Origin: Candidatus Woesearchaeota archaeon
GTDB taxonomy: Archaea > Nanobdellota > Nanobdellia > Woesearchaeales > ARS49
NCBI GenBank assembly: GCA_016215315.1
Contig: JACRKG010000019.1
Location: 62,001 to 126,000 of the forward strand
Direction of reading: 5' to 3'
Length of the DNA: 64,000 nt
The first letter of the stretch is position 1, and each line of letters begins with the position of its first letter. The notes beneath the pieces were generated by a model. That model was not told where the DNA came from. It saw only the letters and a program-made list of their open reading frames with translations, and made no database searches. This document shows positions 1-8,397 of the stretch, one piece after another. The position numbers and the translations under genes were made by a program.

Positions 1-52
1 TCTAATCAAACAAATTTTATAAAACTAACTATTTATCACTATTAACCTCTTG

Positions 53-1549
53 CTACTTACCATCAACCAACCCTCTAATCATCCTATTCACCACTTCAGG
101 ACTCGCCTTTCCTTTAGTTAGTTTCATGACTTGTCCAATTAAGTATTGTAGTGCTTTTTCTTCTCCGTTTTTGTAGTCTTGTAGTGCTTTAGGATTTTCT
201 TTTATTGCTTGTTTGCAGAAATCTTCGATTTCTGCTTGGTTGCTAAGTTGTGCTAGTTTGTTCTTTTCTACGTATTCTTTTGGCGAGAATGGTTTTTGTA
301 TTAGTTCTTCCATTATTTTTTGTGCTGTGGATTCTGTGATTGTTTTTTTGTCTACTAAGGTTATTAGTTCTGTTAGTTCTTTTTCTCCGAATTTTATGTT
401 TTTTATTGTTGTGTTGTTATAATTTAGTACGCGTAATAATTCTCTTCTTAGCCATTTTGCTGTTAGTGCAGGATTTGCTTTTTTGGATACTTTTTCGAAT
501 AAGTCTGCTAGTTCTATTTCTGAAACCATTACTTCTGCATCGACGGGATCGATTTTGTAAGTTTTAATGAATCGTTCTACTTTTTGGTGTGCTAGTTCGG
601 GAATTTCTTTTTTTAAGTCTTCAGTTAATTTTTTTGTTACATCAACAATGCATAAGTCTGGATCGATTATGTAGCCGTAGTCTTCTTCTGTTTCTTTAGT
701 TCTTAATTTTTTAGTTGTCTTGCTTATTGAATCCCAGCTGCGAGTTTCTCTTTCTATTTTTCTTCCTGCTTTAATTAATGCTTTTTGTCGAGTTACTTCG
801 TAAACTAGTGCTCGTTCTAATTCTTTGAATCCTGTAATGTTTTTTATTTCAACTCTCGAATATCCTGATTCTTTTACTGATACGTTTGCGTCAGCTTTTA
901 TTATGCATGTGTTTATGTCAAATATTTTTAGGTAAGATAAGATTAGGATTAGTTTGTTTAGGAATTCTCTTGCTTGTTTTGGGCTTTCTATGTCTGGTTC
1001 CGTGACTATTTCTACTAATGGATTTCCTGCTCTGTTGTAGTCTAGTAAGGAATAATTTGAGGAATACATTTCTCCAGGGTAAGTGATTGATGCTGGGTCT
1101 TCTTCTAAGTGGATTCTTTTTAGTTTGATTAATTTTTCAGTAGTCTTAATGTGTCCTCCAACTCCTAGAGGTCTTTCGAATTGTGTTATTTGGTAGTTCT
1201 TGCTCATGTCAGGATAAAAGTAACTTTTACGGGAAAATATTAGTTCGGTATCAAGTTTACAGCATAGTGCCATGCATAATTTTATTGCGTAATCAAATGC
1301 TTTTTTGTTCATTACTGGTTTTGAACCTGGATGGCCTAAACAAATTGGGCAGACTCGGGTGTTGGGGTTTTCATTACCTTTAGTTGAGCAAGAACAAAAC
1401 AATTTTGTTTTAGTGTCTAGTTCTACGTGGCATTCAATGCCGATAACAACTTCACTTGTAAACTGGTTTGGAGTTTGCAGTTTGGAGTTTACAGTGAAGT
1501 TTTCTGATGATTTTTTACTGTGAACCGTAAACTGTGAACCGTAAACCAT
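53..1549 (-). CDS. gatB: Asp/Glu-tRNA amidotransferase subunit B; N-terminal ~30 aa encoded by a repeat element
   Basis: Motif VVIGIECHVELDTKTKLFCSC and DYNRAGNPLVEIVTEPD typical of GatB; stop/start overlap with gatA. Confidence 0.96.
   Translation of the reverse strand: MVYGSQFTVHSKKSSENFTVNSKLQTPNQFTSEVVIGIECHVELDTKTKLFCSCSTKGNENPNTRVCPICLGHPGSKPVMNKKAFDYAIKLCMALCCKLDTELIFSRKSYFYPDMSKNYQITQFERPLGVGGHIKTTEKLIKLKRIHLEEDPASITYPGEMYSSNYSLLDYNRAGNPLVEIVTEPDIESPKQAREFLNKLILILSYLKIFDINTCIIKADANVSVKESGYSRVEIKNITGFKELERALVYEVTRQKALIKAGRKIERETRSWDSISKTTKKLRTKETEEDYGYIIDPDLCIVDVTKKLTEDLKKEIPELAHQKVERFIKTYKIDPVDAEVMVSEIELADLFEKVSKKANPALTAKWLRRELLRVLNYNNTTIKNIKFGEKELTELITLVDKKTITESTAQKIMEELIQKPFSPKEYVEKNKLAQLSNQAEIEDFCKQAIKENPKALQDYKNGEEKALQYLIGQVMKLTKGKASPEVVNRMIRGLVDGK
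1458..1547. repeat. Heptamer-period repeat copy overlapping the 5' end of gatB
   Basis: GTTTG GA GTTTGCA GTTTGGA GTTTACA ... TGTGAAC CGTAAAC TGTGAAC CGTAAAC. Confidence 0.88.
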
Positions 1550-2868
1550 CAGAGTTCCTCCACTAATTTCAGGAAGTGGAATAATTTGTTTTCTTCTAAG
1601 TGTTCTGTCATTGCCATTAGTCCTACTGGTAGGCCTGATTTGTGTATTGGTATGCTTGCGTGAGGTATTCCTGCCAGGTTTGGTCCTACTGTTAGTATGT
1701 CCATCATGTAGTTTTGTATTGGTGTTAGTTTTTTTACTTCTTCAAATTTTGGTGCTACTATTGGCATTGTTGGAGAAATTAGTACGTCGTATTTTTGGAA
1801 TAATTTTTTGTATTCTTGAATTATTAATGTTCTTACTTTTGTTGCTTTAATGTAATACGCATCACGGTACCCGCTCATTCTTGCGAATGTTCCTAACATT
1901 ATTCTTCTTTTTGCTTCTTCACCAAAATTTGCGCTTCTTATTTCTGTAAAGTATTCATTGAATGTTTTTTGTTCTACATCGCCTTGAATTCCGTAACGCA
2001 TTCCGCAAAGCTTTGCCAGGTTTGTTGATGCTTCGCTCGTTGCGATTAAGTAATAAGTGGGTATTCCGTATTTGAATGTAAATGGTAAGTTTACTTCTTC
2101 TACATTTGCTATTTTTTTTAGTGCGTTGATTGTGCGAGTTATTTCTTTTTCTACGTGAGAATCCATTCCCTTCAAGCTTTCCTTAATTATTCCTACTTTT
2201 AGTTTTCTTGGCTTGAATTCTTTAGGTCTTTGATCGACCACTGTTGAATCAGAACAAATAGTTTGTCCAATCATTGCATTGAACACCGGAATCATTTCAT
2301 CAACTTTTTTTGACATTATTCCTATCTTATCTAAAGAGTTTGCGTAATCAATTAAGCCATAACGACTTACTAATCCGTATGTTGGGCAGAATCCTACTAC
2401 TCCGCAAAATGCTGCTGGGCATTCTATTGATCCGCCAGTGCTTTCTGCGATCGCTACATGTCTAAAATTTGCTAATGCAGTTATTCCTGCAGCTCCGCCA
2501 GATGAACCTCCAGTAACACGCGTGACGTCAACTGGATTCTTTGGTATCTTGAAGTCTAGTCCTACGTTGGTGTTAAAGCTTCCGAAGCCGAATTCGTCGC
2601 AGACTGTTTTTCCTATTACTGTTGCTCCTTGATTTAATAAACGTTGAATTGCTGTTGCGTTAAATTCAGGCATGTAGCCTTTGAGAATTTTTGATGATGC
2701 TGTTGCATCTAATGCTTTTACGCAAATGTTATCTTTAACAGTGATATACAATCCGTTCAGCATTCCTTTATTGCTATCTCCTGCTCCTTGACCGACTTCA
2801 GTGAAATAATTATATTTCTCATTTATTTTCTTGCATTCTGCAAATATTTCTTCTGGATCGTCTATCAT
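1549..2868 (-). CDS. gatA: Asp/Glu-tRNA amidotransferase subunit A (amidase signature)
   Basis: Amidase signature VTGGSSGGAAGITALANFRHVAIAESTGGSIECPAAFCGVVGF; upstream of gatB. Confidence 0.96.
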   Translation of the reverse strand: MIDDPEEIFAECKKINEKYNYFTEVGQGAGDSNKGMLNGLYITVKDNICVKALDATASSKILKGYMPEFNATAIQRLLNQGATVIGKTVCDEFGFGSFNTNVGLDFKIPKNPVDVTRVTGGSSGGAAGITALANFRHVAIAESTGGSIECPAAFCGVVGFCPTYGLVSRYGLIDYANSLDKIGIMSKKVDEMIPVFNAMIGQTICSDSTVVDQRPKEFKPRKLKVGIIKESLKGMDSHVEKEITRTINALKKIANVEEVNLPFTFKYGIPTYYLIATSEASTNLAKLCGMRYGIQGDVEQKTFNEYFTEIRSANFGEEAKRRIMLGTFARMSGYRDAYYIKATKVRTLIIQEYKKLFQKYDVLISPTMPIVAPKFEEVKKLTPIQNYMMDILTVGPNLAGIPHASIPIHKSGLPVGLMAMTEHLEENKLFHFLKLVEEL

Positions 2869-3149
2869 TATACTGTTCTCGGTGCTTTAAAAAAATTATT
2901 TTCTTTATTTTTTATCTGAGCTAAAGGATCTTTTAATGATTCTCGCACTATGTCTTCTCTTAGATGGTTTCTTTCTTCGAAAGGACGGAAAGAACTTTCA
3001 ACTTTTGAAACGTCAACTTCATCAAGCACTTTGAATGCGTTAAGAATTTCTTTGAAGTCTTTTTCAAACTTTTTAGTTTCTTCTTCCGTGAGTTTCAAAT
3101 TAGATAATTTTGCCACTTTTTCTATTAGTTCTTTGTTTATTTCAACCAT
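2868..3149 (-). CDS. gatC: Asp/Glu-tRNA amidotransferase subunit C (start probably MVEINKEL, inside the longer ORF to 3200)
   Basis: MVEINKELIEKVAKLSNLKLTEEETKKFEKDFKEILNAFKVLDEVD is GatC-like; immediately upstream of gatA. Confidence 0.9.
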   Translation of the reverse strand: MVEINKELIEKVAKLSNLKLTEEETKKFEKDFKEILNAFKVLDEVDVSKVESSFRPFEERNHLREDIVRESLKDPLAQIKNKENNFFKAPRTV

Positions 3150-3250
3150 CAAATGAGTTATGAGAGGGTTGTTTTTAAATATTTTCGAAAAAGAGGACAT
3201 TATTTGTTAACAACCTACTTAATTCTAATACAAATTTTAATTTTCCCCTA

Positions 3251-3462
3251 GCCGCCTGCTTGTTTAGTGTGCTTGAATTGTATTTTTCTGGTTTAAGGCA
3301 GGCGGAACAGTGTGTCAACGCTTGCGCGTTGAAAATTAATAAACAAAGAATTCTTTCAGTGCACACCAAAAACAATTCAATTTTTTCTGGATTCATGATG
3401 CTGCCTCCAAAATCATTAAAGAACTAATTATGCACATAATTCGCGGAGGCCTGAGCTCTGAA
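3251..3462. ncRNA. Candidate structured RNA, copy A (novel two-copy element)
   Basis: Intergenic; homologous to 24244-24430; stems CCGCCTGC/GCAGGCGG (3252-3259/3298-3305) and GCCTCC/GGAGGC (3403-3408/3445-3450) covary with copy B. Confidence 0.7.
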
Positions 3463-3597
3463 AAGTCTTTTCAATGTATAAGTTTAACAGAATTAGAACT
3501 TTCAAACAATTATTCTTCGTTTTTGCCAAGTTTCTTGCCCAAATGCTTATATTATTCAAAGGGCATCCTAATCATAGAGGTGAAGTGAGGGATTAAA

Positions 3598-3897
3598 ATG
3601 ATACAAACAATCAAGGCAAAAATGCAAGGAATGACTGTTAGCGCATTAATTAGTCAAGTCTCTGAATTTGCAATGACTGAAGGAGTTTGGTTTGCAGTTT
3701 ATGCAGCACTAATGAATGTTCTTGACGAAGTAATTATCCCTTTTGCTTTTGCATATTTTGGCCACCCAATCTTAGGAGTAGCTGCACTTGTAGGAGACCT
3801 AGACTGGTTAACTTACCCTCTATACTTTGTTTTGAGAGCAAAAAAGGAAGAAATAGCATTATTTTTCAAGAGATTTATTTTTAAATCTTATTTTTAA
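3598..3897 (+). CDS. Small hypothetical membrane protein
   Basis: 99 aa ORF with hydrophobic segments; start preceded by gaggtgaagtgaggg. Confidence 0.6.
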   Translation: MIQTIKAKMQGMTVSALISQVSEFAMTEGVWFAVYAALMNVLDEVIIPFAFAYFGHPILGVAALVGDLDWLTYPLYFVLRAKKEEIALFFKRFIFKSYF

Positions 3898-3919
3898 TTT
3901 TTCTTTTAATTAGTTTTTT

Positions 3920-3957
3920 ACTGCAAACAATAAACCACAAACTATAAACCAGTTTAC
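3920..3957. repeat. Heptamer-period repeat copy at the 3' side of aspS
   Basis: TGCAAAC AATAAAC CACAAAC TATAAAC CAGTTTACGG. Confidence 0.75.
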
Positions 3958-5258
3958 GGCACTAACCTATCCGGATCTCTAGGGAATAATACGCAATCTC
4001 TGATGTTTTCTACATTCAATAAACTCATTGTTATTCTTTCTATTCCTATTGCGAATCCACCGTGTGTTGGTACTCCGTACTTGAAGAATTTAGTAAACCA
4101 TTCAACACTTTCAGGTCTTACATTTTTCATTTTTAAGTGTTCTAATATTTTTTCGTATCTATGTTCTCTTTGTCCTCCTGAACTTAATTCTAAACCTTTA
4201 AAGTATAAGTCTATTGATCTTGCTCTTTCAGGATCTTCATCAACAGCCATTACATAGAATGGTTTTATTTTGAAAGGGAATCTGTTTACGAAATAAAATT
4301 CAGTGTCATATTTTTCTTTGACGTATTCCCATAATACTTTTTCTGCTTCAGAATCCATGTCTGATCCTTCAGGTAATTTTTTTCCTCTCTTTGCTAAGAT
4401 ATCATAAAGTTCTGGGAAGCAGAATTCTGGGAATGGTGTTTTCGGTATTTTAACTTCAACGCCTAAAAGTTTTAGTTCTTTTGCGCATTTTTCTTTTACT
4501 TTTTTTAGTGCGCTAACAACTACTTGTTCTTCTATTCTTTCAACATCTCTTTCATCTTTGATAAATGCTGCTTCTACTGCGCAAACTCTGTGCTCGCATA
4601 AATGTTTTACTGTGTGTGATTGTTCTGCTCTCCATGCTGGACCTATGTCAAATACTTTAGGAAATCCTCCAGCAATTGTTAATTGTCTGTGTAATTGTGG
4701 GTCTTGTCTTAAGAATGCTTCTTTGTCGAAATAAACTACAGGAAATACTTCGCTTCCTGATTCTGAAGCAACTCCTAAAAGGCATGGCGTGAATACTTGT
4801 CTGAAACCATTGCCGAACAAATATTCTTGTATTCCTTCAAGTATTGCTGATTGAACTGCAAATATTGCTTGCATTTTTGGTTTTCTTAAGTCTAAACTTC
4901 TCCAGTCTAGTCTTGTTGCTTGTCCTGTAGCAATTCCTTTTTCGTTAACAGAAATTGGAAGTTCAGGATCTGATTTTGAAAGAACTGTAATTTTTTCAGG
5001 AATAACTTCAAGGCCTGATGCTGCTTTTTCAGTTTTTTGTACTGTGCCAACAACAATCAATGAAGACTCATTAGTTAATCCTCTAATTTCATCAAGAACT
5101 TTTTTATCTGATTTGTTTGTTACAACTGTAACTTGAACCATTCCAGTAGAATCTCTTAATTGAATGAATTTTAGTCCGCCTAAATCTCTAAATTCATGAA
5201 CGTAACCACTAAGCTCAACTTTACCAGATTTTTCATTTAAATCGCCAATGTTTACCAT
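3954..5258 (-). CDS. aspS: Aspartyl-tRNA synthetase, archaeal type
   Basis: GYVHEFRDLGGLKFIQLRD anticodon-binding OB fold; class II motifs FDIGPAWRAEQSHT, GGFAIGIERITMSLL, VLFPRDPDRL. Confidence 0.96.
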   Translation of the reverse strand: MVNIGDLNEKSGKVELSGYVHEFRDLGGLKFIQLRDSTGMVQVTVVTNKSDKKVLDEIRGLTNESSLIVVGTVQKTEKAASGLEVIPEKITVLSKSDPELPISVNEKGIATGQATRLDWRSLDLRKPKMQAIFAVQSAILEGIQEYLFGNGFRQVFTPCLLGVASESGSEVFPVVYFDKEAFLRQDPQLHRQLTIAGGFPKVFDIGPAWRAEQSHTVKHLCEHRVCAVEAAFIKDERDVERIEEQVVVSALKKVKEKCAKELKLLGVEVKIPKTPFPEFCFPELYDILAKRGKKLPEGSDMDSEAEKVLWEYVKEKYDTEFYFVNRFPFKIKPFYVMAVDEDPERARSIDLYFKGLELSSGGQREHRYEKILEHLKMKNVRPESVEWFTKFFKYGVPTHGGFAIGIERITMSLLNVENIRDCVLFPRDPDRLVP

Positions 5259-5306
5259 AACAAGAGTGGAATTGTGCAGTGGTTTATTAATTTTTTCTTT
5301 AAAACG

Positions 5307-5336
5307 GGTTTACAGTTTACGGTTTGCAGTTTACAG
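5307..5336. repeat. Heptamer-period repeat copy at the 5' side of aspS
   Basis: GTTTACA GTTTACG GTTTGCA GTTTACA. Confidence 0.8.
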
Positions 5337-5429
5337 CAAAGAACTCTGTATCCATCTTGACGTCCAGTAATATTCACGAAACCCGATTGACTTCATCGAC
5401 ATCAAAATGCAGCAGCATTTTAGTAAAAA

Positions 5430-5536
5430 GCGGCTTCGGCCAGACTCAGAACCAGCCTTTTGCTCGCGCAAAATCCTGGGAAAAACAAGTGGGATGCGCA
5501 CTGCTGTGCTTACCCACAAAAACTCTTTAACCATCC
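5430..5536 (-). pseudogene. Decayed partial copy of the adjacent tRNA-Asn
   Basis: Shares CGGCTTCGGCCAGACTC (5431-5447 vs 5596-5612) and the CCATCCGA flank (5531-5538 vs 5709-5716), but no intact cloverleaf. Confidence 0.5.
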
Positions 5537-5595
5537 GATACCCACAAATATTTCGACACCAAGATGAATCCTAGAGATAACAGTTAGAAAAAGGA

Positions 5596-5710
5596 CGGCT
5601 TCGGCCAGACTCGAACTGGCGACCTTGCGGTGGCTGTCATAAAGTTAACAGCCGCACGCTCTACCTGTTGCTCCACGCTTCAATTATCCACGTGCCTGAG
5701 CTACGAAGCC
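5596..5710 (-). tRNA. tRNA-Asn (GUU) with two introns
   Basis: Acceptor GGCTTCG/CGAAGCC, D-stem GCTC/GAGC, anticodon stem TGCGG/CCGCA with loop CTGTTAA, T-arm GCCAG-TTCGAGT-CTGGC. Removing 5668-5695 and 5632-5645 gives exactly 73 nt. Confidence 0.9.
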
Positions 5711-5788
5711 ATCCGAATAAAGTATTTTGCTTTATTTTATAAATGTTTTTGTCGCAAAGTTTTTAAATGAAAAAAATAAAGTCAACGC

Positions 5789-6673
5789 ATGTTTAAAAAG
5801 GTGAGCTTGGCGTTAGTTGTGATCTTTTCTCTTAACGGCTGTGCAACGTTGCAAGATTATGATAGGCGTTTAAAAGAATCCATGCAGAATAGTGCATCTT
5901 ATGTTCAATCGATGTTTGGCAAGTATACTACTTATGAAATTCATGATCCTGCAAACAAAGAACTTCCATTACTTGTTGCAGGAAAATACGGAGTTAATTC
6001 AATAAATTTCAATTTAGAAGTTTATGACTTAACAACAAAAGCATTTGTTTATGATGATCTAGTTGAACAAGTTATTAAGGAAGAAAAAAAACCTTTAGAA
6101 GTCGAACTTTTCAGGCGAGAATTTTCTCTAAATCATTGCAATTCTGAAAGAATGTTCAGAATAATAAAAAATTACGACCTAAACAAAAATAGAATTATTG
6201 AAATGGACGAAGTTAAAGAAGTTCTTGAAAAAAGAATTAATAAAAAGTTGAAAACAAAAGAAGAAGTTGTTGAAGAAACAAATAAAATTATTGAAGATGC
6301 AAATAATAAGTACAAAATTTGGATTTTATCTCAAGCAACGTATGTTTCTTTGTATGCTTCAGGAAATAATAAAGTGAAACAAATGGAGCGGGGCAACTCA
6401 GAAATAAATGTTGAACAAAAAGGAGAGAAATTATTTTTTGAAATCAAAAACAACAATAAACCATTTTTGTACGTTCATGATTTAAGAGAAAACAACATTG
6501 TAGGGTATGAAGGAGTTAACATAGAAACAGCAATCAATCGCCCTGAAGAATTATTAAGTGCTCAAAAATATGAGTATTCAGACACTGACAACAAAAACGA
6601 GTATTTAGAAGCATTAGTAGACATGAGAGATTACCAGGCAGAAATAGTTAAGAATAAAATAATAAAAAATTGA
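5789..6673 (+). CDS. Putative lipoprotein with EF-hand-like motif
   Basis: Signal peptide with lipobox FSLNGC; DLNKNRIIEMDE EF-hand-like loop. Confidence 0.7.
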   Translation: MFKKVSLALVVIFSLNGCATLQDYDRRLKESMQNSASYVQSMFGKYTTYEIHDPANKELPLLVAGKYGVNSINFNLEVYDLTTKAFVYDDLVEQVIKEEKKPLEVELFRREFSLNHCNSERMFRIIKNYDLNKNRIIEMDEVKEVLEKRINKKLKTKEEVVEETNKIIEDANNKYKIWILSQATYVSLYASGNNKVKQMERGNSEINVEQKGEKLFFEIKNNNKPFLYVHDLRENNIVGYEGVNIETAINRPEELLSAQKYEYSDTDNKNEYLEALVDMRDYQAEIVKNKIIKN

Positions 6674-6722
6674 TAATAATAAATGCCTAGTTTTATAAAG
6701 GTAATTTTATTCAAGTGAGATT

Positions 6723-7220
6723 ATGCACAAGTCAAAACTATTTTCAGGCGAAATGAACAATTTCTTTCTATATCTCGATACAAAATTACTAGATTTAAAT
6801 AACAAAAAAGAAACAAAAGAAACGGTTATGAAAAATTTAGAAGATGAAGTTGAATCATTCTTTTTACAATTAGACTCAAGACTTTACAATCCAGAATACT
6901 TGCAAAAAGTACACCAAAATGTAAAAACGGGTTTAGAAGAATACGCCATCACAGTTTCAAAATGTTTTGATGAATTTCCGAATTATTTAATGGCGGGTCC
7001 TAATAGCATTCGAGGATTTTTTGAAGGATTCGTGTTCGGCGGAGTACTTCCTGGTGCTTTAACTTATTCGGTGAATCCCGCATTAATAATACTATTTGCA
7101 CTCACCGGATTCTGGACTGGAATCTACAGAGCAGATACAAGAGAAGAACAATCTACAAAGAAATTTAATGATTTGAAAAAACAAAAAATCAAAATGATTG
7201 AGGGATTCTTAAATGTATAA
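6723..7220 (+). CDS. Hypothetical membrane protein
   Basis: 165 aa ORF with C-terminal hydrophobic pair; overlaps next ORF start. Confidence 0.65.
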   Translation: MHKSKLFSGEMNNFFLYLDTKLLDLNNKKETKETVMKNLEDEVESFFLQLDSRLYNPEYLQKVHQNVKTGLEEYAITVSKCFDEFPNYLMAGPNSIRGFFEGFVFGGVLPGALTYSVNPALIILFALTGFWTGIYRADTREEQSTKKFNDLKKQKIKMIEGFLNV

Positions 7221-7668
7221 ACAAATAGGATTAGAAAAAGATTTGGAAGGATTCATGCAGGATTTAAGACTTAACGATAAAATGTATACGTTAAAAGACA
7301 AAGAGCTAAGTGATGCATTGAAGCCTAAAATAGAAGAATTCTTTTCACAATTTCCAACAAATGTTTACAGACAGGAAAGAATTGAAGAGTTGAAAAACAG
7401 AGTTTTAGATGGTTTGCCTAATTACATAAAAACTCTCAATGAATTTCAAGAGGAATATTTTAAAACAGATAAAGAAAAAAAAAGAAAAGGATTCTATTGG
7501 TATCTTGGTTCTTCATTCATTATAACTTTTGCAACTGGAAATGTAATCATAGGAATCGGGGCAGGAATGCTTATTAGTAAAATAATGGCAGGACAAACTC
7601 AAATAACGCCAAAAATGAAGCAATTAGCACTAAAAGAGAAACAAACGTTTGAACACTGGCTCAGATAG
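7213..7668 (+). CDS. Hypothetical membrane protein, related architecture to the preceding ORF
   Basis: 151 aa ORF; soluble N-terminus then hydrophobic hairpin; shared FFxQFPxN / FFLQLDSRLYNPE-type segments. Confidence 0.65.
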   Translation: MYKQIGLEKDLEGFMQDLRLNDKMYTLKDKELSDALKPKIEEFFSQFPTNVYRQERIEELKNRVLDGLPNYIKTLNEFQEEYFKTDKEKKRKGFYWYLGSSFIITFATGNVIIGIGAGMLISKIMAGQTQITPKMKQLALKEKQTFEHWLR

Positions 7669-7708
7669 GTCGTTAAATTTAAAAAAGCAAATTTCGAAAA
7701 GAGGCGAA

Positions 7709-8356
7709 ATGAATCAAAAACTATTTAGTTTAGGACTTGCAGGAATTTTAACTTTATCATCAACTAATTGCGCTTTTTTTCACAGAACAAAGATAGATGA
7801 ACAAACAGAAGTAATAAAACAAGAACCTGTACAAGAGCCGGTAACTGAAAAGAAATTAGAGGAACAAGTCGAAGAACAACAAACATCAACTCAAATTGAA
7901 GAACAAACAAATCCTCCAAAAATTGAAGAGATAACGCCAGAAGATCAGTCTCAAGAATTAACGTACAAAGAACAAATTAAATTAGTTAGAGATTATTTAT
8001 TGAACAATCAAGAAGGGGATAGAAATATCCACACATACGATTTCAGCGACCAAAAAATTTTTATTTCTTTACCAGTAAAAAAAGAATTAAAAGGGCGTAA
8101 TGATTTATTATATTTAGAAGTTGTTCAGAATAATAAAGGTTTTTTGTACGTTCATTTGCCAGAAAATGAGTATCCTGATGCTGTAATTGAAGGAACTCCG
8201 GGAATTTTAGAATACTTATTCAACGTTTACGACAAAGGAGGCAATCTCGAAGCAAGTATTTGGTGGAATTACACAATTCATCAACCGCCCAGCCAAGAAC
8301 AGTTGAAAACGTATGAAATAATTATTAGTGAGTTAGAAAAAGAAATTAGCAAGTAA
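7709..8356 (+). CDS. Putative lipoprotein with Glu/Gln-rich linker (start at internal ATG of the listed ORF)
   Basis: MNQKLFSLGLAGILTLSSTNC signal peptide/lipobox; C-terminal NNKGFLYVHLPEN resembles NNKPFLYVHDLREN of 5789-6673. Confidence 0.7.
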   Translation: MNQKLFSLGLAGILTLSSTNCAFFHRTKIDEQTEVIKQEPVQEPVTEKKLEEQVEEQQTSTQIEEQTNPPKIEEITPEDQSQELTYKEQIKLVRDYLLNNQEGDRNIHTYDFSDQKIFISLPVKKELKGRNDLLYLEVVQNNKGFLYVHLPENEYPDAVIEGTPGILEYLFNVYDKGGNLEASIWWNYTIHQPPSQEQLKTYEIIISELEKEISK

Positions 8357-8397
8357 TAAACAATTCATTTTTTAAACTTTTTTAAATAAACAGTCTT

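Noticed and set aside
3175-3396. 73-aa minus-strand ORF over structured element copy A
   Set aside because: No matching peptide in copy B (24138-24350 encodes an unrelated sequence), while stems covary; RNA explanation is better
5324-5534. Overlapping ORFs on both strands (5324-5530 +, 5331-5534 -)
   Set aside because: Composed of heptamer repeat, tRNA remnant and hairpins; no protein-like conservation visible
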